DNA from: CAYMSF01 sp964542255
GTDB taxonomy: Bacteria > Verrucomicrobiota > Lentisphaeria > Victivallales > Victivallaceae
NCBI GenBank assembly: GCA_964542255.1
Contig: CAZITV010000052.1
Span: 1 to 13,110 of the forward strand
Length of the DNA: 13,110 nucleotides
Direction of reading: 5' to 3'
Shown here: piece after piece, positions 8,241 to 13,110 of the stretch
Numbering within the stretch: position 1 is the first letter of the stretch
How the letters are laid out: each line of letters opens with the position of its first letter
Program-made: the position numbers and the translations under genes
Notes under the pieces: model-generated
What the model saw: only the letters and a program-made list of their open reading frames with translations
The model's database searches: none
Told to the model about the DNA's origin: nothing

Positions 8241-8464
8241 ACAATTCTATTTTTTTAAAATTAAGCTTCATGTTCGTTTTCCTGCAAACGCTCATCAATT
8301 TTCCGCGTTGTCGACGTATTCCATGGCATTTATACAACGAAAAGTTTACCCGACAGTGGCAGGTAGCCTGAGGTTATGCTCCACACCGGCAATTCCCAAA
8401 ATCATCTCGGGATATTTAGCGTAAACTTGTCAAGTTTATTTATTTATAGCTCCTTTGCCGTCGG
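8241..8464. other. Intergenic region between the RND pump gene and the SGNH hydrolase gene
   Basis: This is a 224-bp AT-rich stretch that should contain the hydrolase promoter and the end of the efflux transcript. A TATAAA-like box is readable on the minus strand near 8326-8331 without a matching -35. The one clear structure is the 17-bp palindrome at 8422-8438. No GC-rich hairpin with a T-tract is seen after the RND stop. Confidence 0.4.
8422..8438. promoter_or_regulatory. 17-bp perfect palindrome, possible operator
   Basis: TAAACTTGTCAAGTTTA has two perfect 8-bp arms around a single central base. The near-zero spacer suits binding by a dimeric helix-turn-helix regulator better than an RNA hairpin. 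It lies 27 bp after the RND stop codon and 182 bp upstream of the SGNH hydrolase start. The minus strand of the centre contains TTGACA, but no good -10 follows at 16-18 bp. No regulator gene is in the window. Confidence 0.35.
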
Positions 8465-11400
8465 CTATGCTTCCTGGGCATCTTTTTCTTCGGAATGCCA
8501 CTTGCTGTGCCACTTGCGGCGTAGATGTTCCAGGCAGACGTAGAAGACGGGAGTTACGAACAATGTCAGAAATTGCGAGAAGAGCAGACCTCCAACCATG
8601 GTAACGCCCAACGGTTGGCGGGATTCGCCACCGCCGCCGAGGCCCAACGCGATTGGAATTCCGGCCATAATTGCCGCCGCCGTGGTCATCATAATCGGGC
8701 GGAATCGTACCAGGCATGCCTGAATAATCGCTTCCCGCGGAGTTAGGCCTTCACGCTGTTGGGCGGAAATAGCGAAGTCAATCATCATAATGCCGTTTTT
8801 CTTGACAATACCGACGAGCATGATAATACCAATAAAGCCGTATAGTGAGAGTTCGATATTGCATACCAGCAGCGAGAGCAGCGCGCCGAATCCGGCGAAT
8901 GGCAATGCGGTCAGGATGGTTATCGGGTGAATGTAGTCTTCATAAAGGATTCCGAGGATAATATAGATTACCAGAATGGTTACGGCCAGCAGCAGCAACA
9001 TTCCACTCATTGAGTCTTTGAACGCCTGGGCAGTACCCTGGAAATACGCGGCAACGGATGATGGAAGAATTTCGCCTACCTGAGATTCAACTTTGTCCAC
9101 AGCCTGACTCAGAGAATAGCCGGGTTTTAAATTGAAGGAAATTGTTACGGAGGGGAGCTGTCCGGAGTGGTTCACTGACAAAATCCCGGCGACTTGTTTC
9201 ATTTCGACAAGGTCTGCCAGCGGCACAAGACTGCCGTTGCCGGAGCGGACATATAGCAGTGAGAGCGCGTTCTGATCGTAACGGTAAGAGTCTTTGAGTT
9301 CGAGCAGGACGCTGTACTGGTCGTCGGTTCCGAAAATGGTGGAAATGTCATGGGGGCCGAATGCATTATACAGTGCGCTTTGGATTTGTTGCGCATGTAT
9401 TCCCAGCAGCGCGGCCTTGTCGCGGTTTATATTCAAATTAAGTTGCGGATTGGTGATCTGGAGATCGCTGGTAACATCCTCAATTTCAGGCAACAAACGC
9501 ATGGCTTTTTCCGCCTTCTGCCCGGCAGCGTAGAGTTCATCAATATTAGGCCCCGTGAGGGTGTACTGGTACTGGGATTTAGTGCTGCGTCCGCCAAGAT
9601 TGATAACTGGCGGATTCATGAGGAACGTCTTGATGCCGGGAATAACCGCCAGTCTCGGCTTTAAGTCAGCTAAGATGCGGTCCGCAGTGCGTTGCCGTTC
9701 GGCGCGCGGCTTTAAGCGCAGCATAAGCATACCGGAATTGCCATCGCAGCGTGACATGACGGCTTCAACGTCGGGGTCATGCCGGATGATTTCAGCGACG
9801 AGGTACTGCTGCTTTTTCAATTCTTCAAAAGAGACGCCTTGTGCGGCTTCGGTTCTCCCTCTCAACAAATTCATATCCTCCTGCGGCATGAAACCTTTTG
9901 GCATGAAAATAAACAAGCCAACGGTTGCGGCCAGGACGACAGCGGAAAAAGCAATGGTCAGTTTCCAGTGCTTAATGCACCATGTGAGGCTTCGTTCATA
10001 AAATCCAAGCATTCCTGATGCGGCTCCATTCTTGACTGGCGCGTCAGCTGCGTATTGATGAATCATCCGTTTTTTCAGGAACCTGCTGGCGAGCATCGGG
10101 ATAAGCGTAAGTGAGATTATGCCTGAAATCAGCACCGCCGCCGCGATTACGACGCCAAATTCACGAAAGAACCGGCCGATGATACCACTCATAAACATAA
10201 CGGGAATGAAAACCGCTGCCAGCGATAAAGTCATGGATATCACGGTGAAAAAGATTTCGGCGGAACCGTCAATCGCGGACTGCCGCACGGATTTGCCCAT
10301 TTCCGCATGTCGGAAGATATTTTCCAGCACCACAATGGCATCGTCAACGATGAATCCGATGGACAGCGTCAGCGCCATGAGCGACAGGTTGTCAAGGCTG
10401 TATCCGAATAAATACATGATGATAAAAGTACCGAGCACGGACATGGGCAGGGTCAAACTCGGAATAATGGTAGCACGGACATTGCGCAGAAACAAGAATA
10501 TCACCAATACTACTAAAAAGAGGGTAAGAATCATAGTGAATTCAACGTCATGAATTGAACTCTGAATAGTTTCGGAACGGTCTATCAGTTTAACCATCTT
10601 GACTGAGGCCGGAAGCCGTTTGGAGAGTTCCGGCAGCACGGCTTTGACATGTTCGGCGACAGCAACAGTGTTAGAGCCGGGCTGGCGCAGAACGGTCATG
10701 ACTATTGCGCTGGTCTGTTCACCTGAAGAGGAGCACCAGGCCGCCATTTTATTATTTTCGACGCTGTCATAAACTTCCGCGATGTCCTGCAATCTGACTG
10801 GCGCGCCATTGCGGTAGCAAATAACGATACGCTTAAATGCATCAGCATTGAGCAATTGTCCGTTGGTCTGAATGATAAGCGAGGTACGATGCCCATCCAG
10901 TGCCCCTGTAGGCTGATTGACATTGGCAGATGAAATTGCAGATTGAACTTCATCAATACCGAGTTGCCATGCGGAAAGCAGCTTTGGATCAAGCTGGATG
11001 CGTACCGCATATTTTTGCGAACCCCATATCTGGACTTCAGCTACTCCGTCAATAGTGGAAAGACGCTGCGAAATTACCGTCTGGGCATAATAATCCAGCA
11101 TTGACATCGGCAGTGTTTTGCTGGTCAGAGCCAGGTACAGAATCGGCATGTCGCTGGGATTGACCTTTCTGTATGACGGCGGAGTGTTCATATCGGAAGG
11201 CAGCTTCGATATGCTCTGTGAAATTGCCGACTGCACGTCCTGAGCTACCGCATCAATATCCCGTTCAAGTTTGAATTGCAGGGTAATGGAGGTTTCACCC
11301 AGAACACTCGTTGAGGTCATCATATCAAGACCGGCAATGGATGAAAATTTCTTTTCCAGCGGTGTCGCAACCGAGGATGCCATTGTTTCCGGCCCTGCCC

Positions 11401-11557
11401 CGGGGAGATTCGCCCGGACAGTGATCATCGGGAAGTCCACATTCGGCAGGTCGTTTACTGGAAGTTTAGAAAAAGACATTATGCCGAAAATAATCAACCC
11501 GCAAGTCAACAGCGCAGTCATTACCGGACGATTAATAAAAAAAACTGAAAAATTCAT
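8465..11557 (-). CDS. RND efflux transporter, HAE1 family, MdtB/MdtC-like inner-membrane pump
   Basis: This is a full-length 1030-residue proton-driven RND pump; AcrB and MdtC are 1025-1049. It would export drugs or other amphiphiles from the periplasm or inner membrane through a tripartite complex. The first transmembrane helix (about 9-29) is followed by LPNVDFPMI, ETMASSVATPLEKKF and YRKVNPSDMP, a wording much closer to MdtB/MdtC than to AcrB. Helices 2-6 lie at about 340-490 and include GFIVDDAIVVLENI with the proton-relay pair Asp405-Asp406. Helix 7 is at 531-551 (ending FMPKGFMPQED) and helices 8-12 at 850-1008. The other relay residues are present: Lys920 (VKKNGIMMID), Arg951 and Thr958 (RFRPIMMT). 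The gene starts 8 bp after the TGA of the fusion-protein gene, so the two are translated from one mRNA. Only one RND subunit is encoded, so a homotrimer is expected, unlike E. coli MdtBC. No outer-membrane partner is nearby. Confidence 0.95.
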   Translation of the reverse strand: MNFSVFFINRPVMTALLTCGLIIFGIMSFSKLPVNDLPNVDFPMITVRANLPGAGPETMASSVATPLEKKFSSIAGLDMMTSTSVLGETSITLQFKLERDIDAVAQDVQSAISQSISKLPSDMNTPPSYRKVNPSDMPILYLALTSKTLPMSMLDYYAQTVISQRLSTIDGVAEVQIWGSQKYAVRIQLDPKLLSAWQLGIDEVQSAISSANVNQPTGALDGHRTSLIIQTNGQLLNADAFKRIVICYRNGAPVRLQDIAEVYDSVENNKMAAWCSSSGEQTSAIVMTVLRQPGSNTVAVAEHVKAVLPELSKRLPASVKMVKLIDRSETIQSSIHDVEFTMILTLFLVVLVIFLFLRNVRATIIPSLTLPMSVLGTFIIMYLFGYSLDNLSLMALTLSIGFIVDDAIVVLENIFRHAEMGKSVRQSAIDGSAEIFFTVISMTLSLAAVFIPVMFMSGIIGRFFREFGVVIAAAVLISGIISLTLIPMLASRFLKKRMIHQYAADAPVKNGAASGMLGFYERSLTWCIKHWKLTIAFSAVVLAATVGLFIFMPKGFMPQEDMNLLRGRTEAAQGVSFEELKKQQYLVAEIIRHDPDVEAVMSRCDGNSGMLMLRLKPRAERQRTADRILADLKPRLAVIPGIKTFLMNPPVINLGGRSTKSQYQYTLTGPNIDELYAAGQKAEKAMRLLPEIEDVTSDLQITNPQLNLNINRDKAALLGIHAQQIQSALYNAFGPHDISTIFGTDDQYSVLLELKDSYRYDQNALSLLYVRSGNGSLVPLADLVEMKQVAGILSVNHSGQLPSVTISFNLKPGYSLSQAVDKVESQVGEILPSSVAAYFQGTAQAFKDSMSGMLLLLAVTILVIYIILGILYEDYIHPITILTALPFAGFGALLSLLVCNIELSLYGFIGIIMLVGIVKKNGIMMIDFAISAQQREGLTPREAIIQACLVRFRPIMMTTAAAIMAGIPIALGLGGGGESRQPLGVTMVGGLLFSQFLTLFVTPVFYVCLEHLRRKWHSKWHSEEKDAQEA

Positions 11558-11565
11558 GGATTAAC

Positions 11566-12750
11566 TCAAGGCTTTGCGGAGACAGACGTTCCGCCGGTTT
11601 TACTGCTGTTTTCTTTCTTTCCCGGAGTCACTGAAGCACTCTTGCCTGGTTCATACACGCGTGCGCCTGGATAAAGTCGGATCTGTCCATCAGTAACTAT
11701 CTTCTCATTTCCGCTAAGTCCTTCAATAATAATAGTTTCTTCGTTCTGGGTGCGCCCGGCTTTTACGGGGTGATATTCTGCGGTACCGTCCGGCTTGACG
11801 ATAAAGACGTAACTCCCGTTCTGGCCTTTGGAAACTGCCTGCGAGGGGACCACCACACAATTTTTTTCAATTGTTAAGGTCAACGTTACATTAACGAACT
11901 GACCCGGCCAGAATTGAATATCCTCATTGGAAAACGTCGCTTTCATTTTGACTGTTCCTGATGTCGGATTGACCACGCTGTCAATAAAAGTGAGTTCGCC
12001 ATCAGCTTCAGTACCGCCCTTCACCGGAACCTGGGCATGGACAAACAATTTGCCATGCTTGAAGAACTGCTGAATTTCCGGCAGATGCAATTGCGGCGGC
12101 GCAAAGACGACATAAACAGGTTTTAGCTGAACCAGTTGAATTATATCAATGTCATTGGCCTTCACCACTGTGCCTTCATAAACCAGAATATCGCCGGCAC
12201 GGCCATCAAGCGGAGCTTTGATGGTGCAGTACTCCAGATTAAGCTGGGCATTCTTAAGCGCGGCTTCGGAAGAGTAAACTTGCGCCCGTTGCGATTCGGC
12301 CAGTGCCCGCTGCGATTTAGTCGAATTGGAGTCAACAGCGCTGGATTGCAGCAGACGCTCCTTCATTTCCGCTTGGCGAATAAGGTCATCCAGTAATATC
12401 CGGTCTTTAGTCAGGGATGCCTGACATTGCTGCAGTACTGTTTCGTAAGGTCGTTTGTCAATCTCCAGTATAACATCGCCTTTCTTGACGTAATCACCTG
12501 GTTTTATCAGGAACCGGCTAATTTGTCCTGAAATCATGGTTTTAACCGGAATCTGCGAATATGCCTCAACTTTGCCGAAAGTGCTGATCTGCAGAGGGAC
12601 GTCTTTGATTTTAGCCATCTCTGCCGTTACTGGTACCGGTGGCAGTTCACGGACTTTTTCTTTTTTGCCGCAACCTGCCGCCGACAGCAGCGCCAACAAC
12701 AACATGCATCTTACAGTCAAGACTGCGAAACCAGGAAAACTTTTTCTCAT
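11566..12750 (-). CDS. RND efflux periplasmic adaptor (membrane fusion lipoprotein), MdtA/AcrA-like
   Basis: This adaptor links the RND pump to an outer-membrane channel. The frame is open from an ATG at 12789, but I place the start at the ATG at 12748-12750. It gives MRKSFPGF..., a typical short lipoprotein signal with lipobox LSAAGC, so Cys27 would be lipidated; the longer start would put 13 unrelated residues ahead of it. Numbering from the chosen start, a lipoyl-like half motif SGQISRFLIKPGDYVKKGDVI is at about 75-95. The alpha-helical hairpin, rich in Gln, Ala, Arg and Leu, is at about 100-170. The second lipoyl half is YCTIKAPLDGRAGDILVYEG (174-193). The beta-barrel and membrane-proximal domains follow, with VNPTSGTVKMKATFSN, WPGQFVNVTLTL and VVVPSQAVSKG. 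The last 30 or so residues are a Ser/Lys/Gly-rich tail. It is the promoter-proximal gene of a two-gene operon with the pump. Confidence 0.92.
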   Translation of the reverse strand: MRKSFPGFAVLTVRCMLLLALLSAAGCGKKEKVRELPPVPVTAEMAKIKDVPLQISTFGKVEAYSQIPVKTMISGQISRFLIKPGDYVKKGDVILEIDKRPYETVLQQCQASLTKDRILLDDLIRQAEMKERLLQSSAVDSNSTKSQRALAESQRAQVYSSEAALKNAQLNLEYCTIKAPLDGRAGDILVYEGTVVKANDIDIIQLVQLKPVYVVFAPPQLHLPEIQQFFKHGKLFVHAQVPVKGGTEADGELTFIDSVVNPTSGTVKMKATFSNEDIQFWPGQFVNVTLTLTIEKNCVVVPSQAVSKGQNGSYVFIVKPDGTAEYHPVKAGRTQNEETIIIEGLSGNEKIVTDGQIRLYPGARVYEPGKSASVTPGKKENSSKTGGTSVSAKP

Positions 12751-12827
12751 AATAGATGTTTCAACTCCCGAATTATTAATACCCAACATATCTCCAGCAA
12801 CCTATTTTAATGATTCTGACATCAAAC

Positions 12828-12856
12828 AATATATCTTGCATACTTGAAGTCTGCAA
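12828..12856 (-). promoter_or_regulatory. Candidate sigma-70 promoter of the efflux operon
   Basis: On the minus strand, TTGCAG (12851-12856) and TATATT (12828-12833) are separated by exactly 17 bp. The -10 matches the consensus at 5 of 6 bases and the -35 only at the TTG. A start near 12820 would leave an untranslated leader of about 70 nt before the ATG at 12750. Confidence 0.35.
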
Positions 12857-12864
12857 CCGGACAA

Positions 12865-12881
12865 TGTAAAGCAATCTTACA
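12865..12881. promoter_or_regulatory. Interrupted inverted repeat upstream of the efflux promoter, possible operator
   Basis: TGTAAAGCAATCTTACA has 5-bp arms TGTAA and TTACA around a 7-bp spacer. It is centred about 17 bp upstream of the candidate -35 box, where an activator of an efflux operon could bind. Five-base arms can occur by chance in AT-rich DNA. Confidence 0.22.
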
Positions 12882-12996
12882 CAACCAGAGTACCATACAT
12901 CTACTAATAGTCGGATAAAATCCCTATTTGGTTACACTTGAGGTAATTGCAGTACTATTTTAAATTGATATTTGCAGGATTTTTTGAAGATTTTGA

Positions 12997-13049
12997 CGAT
13001 TTTAAGCGAAATCAAGCGTAGCAGCGCTACGCAAGATGAGCTTAAGTCG
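12997..13049. repeat. Imperfect hairpin with GC-rich tip
   Basis: The tip is a perfect 7-bp stem GCGTAGC/GCTACGC (13016-13022 with 13026-13032) around AGC. After an internal loop the stem resumes with TTAAGC/GCTTAA (13002-13007 with 13040-13045) and CGA/TCG at the base. It directly abuts the conserved mobile-element terminus, so it may be the interior of that element or a separate repeat. It has no T-tract suited to termination. Confidence 0.5.
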
Positions 13050-13095
13050 CCAAAGACCAATCGTTTGTCAATCAATGAAAGCGAATTGGTATAAA
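13049..13095 (-). repeat. 47-bp inverted repeat, copy 2: terminus of a related mobile element plus TAA target bases
   Basis: These bases are the perfect reverse complement of 6212-6258. The element end, ...GAATTGGTA, falls at 13092 and is followed by TAA, the complement of the TTA next to copy 1, so both copies sit beside the same trinucleotide. Bases before 13049 have no relation to copy 1, so this is a truncated copy or a relative with different internal DNA. The opposite end was not found with confidence. Confidence 0.85.
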
Positions 13096-13110
13096 GAGCC
13101 AATTTGGCGG

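Larger units (their letters stand above)
12790..13110. other. Upstream region of the efflux operon and end of the window
   Basis: No gene is visible in this AT-rich region. Reading away from the operon it holds a candidate promoter (12828-12856), an interrupted inverted repeat (12865-12881), three GATTTT motifs (starting at 12978, 12989 and 12998), an imperfect hairpin (12997-13049) and the second copy of the mobile-element terminus (13049-13095). Confidence 0.55.

Noticed and set aside
9555..10553. Plus-strand open frames opposite the RND gene
   Set aside because: They mirror strongly conserved RND coding sequence, including the proton-relay region, and have no independent support.
12751..12789. 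Upstream ATG (12789) as the start of the adaptor gene
   Set aside because: It would put 13 extra residues before a signal peptide that is canonical when started at 12750. The GGAG ahead of it is only 2 nt from the ATG.
12777..12790. TAA followed by TACCCAAC as the possible other end of the second element, which would make a 313-bp element carrying the efflux promoter
   Set aside because: The match to TACCAAT needs an extra C and does not extend inward to the known opposite end. A TAATACC string is not rare enough here, so it is only a candidate to test.
6212..13095. Two inverted copies of the 47-bp repeat flanking the hydrolase and efflux genes, as in a composite transposon
   Set aside because: Copy 1 is one end of a complete 156-bp element with its own second end and its own TTA duplication, so it is an independent insertion and not the terminus of a 6.9-kb unit.

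Overview
The window looks like the chromosome of a Gram-negative, outer-membrane-bearing bacterium of moderate GC. It carries a periplasmic alpha-2-macroglobulin (A2M), a secreted SGNH/GDSL hydrolase and a tripartite RND efflux system. The large TPR-containing A2M architecture and weak Shine-Dalgarno sequences would fit the PVC group (for example Lentisphaerota). That assignment is an impression from sequence style, not a demonstrated placement.

Layout: positions 1-120 are a short leader. Positions 121-6087 (+) encode a 1988-residue bacterial A2M with N-terminal TPR-like helices, MG domains, a bait-like low-complexity stretch and a terpenoid-cyclase-like helical domain, but no CxEQ thioester. 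Directly behind its stop codon lies a broken SAM-dependent methyltransferase gene (6090-6716, +). It lacks its 5' part and is split by a 156-bp insertion (6216-6371) flanked by TTA duplications. Removing the insertion and one TTA restores the reading frame through a classic methyltransferase stretch (AGEIFEHL ... ILKPGGMVLLTTPN). A convergent gap (6717-6899) follows, then three minus-strand genes: a secreted GDSL/SGNH hydrolase (6900-8240), an MdtB/MdtC-like RND pump (8465-11557) and its lipoprotein membrane fusion partner (11566-12750). The last two form a tight operon with an 8-bp gap and a candidate promoter upstream. No outer-membrane factor (TolC-like) is present in the window.

The most notable non-gene structure is a mobile repeat. 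The 44 bp at one end of the 156-bp insertion, plus the adjacent target trinucleotide, recur perfectly in inverted orientation at 13049-13095. The shared block stops exactly at the predicted element boundary, which independently supports that boundary. The short element contains a 31-codon open frame with a plausible ribosome binding site. The shared 44 bp includes the last nine codons and stop of that frame. It therefore looks like an internally deleted derivative of a larger transposon, or a MITE, in this genome. I cannot name the family.

How the genes relate: the RND pump and fusion protein work together as an inner-membrane/periplasmic efflux unit. The A2M and the SGNH hydrolase are independent exported proteins. 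The methyltransferase is decaying. I see no CRISPR array, tRNA, rRNA or riboswitch.
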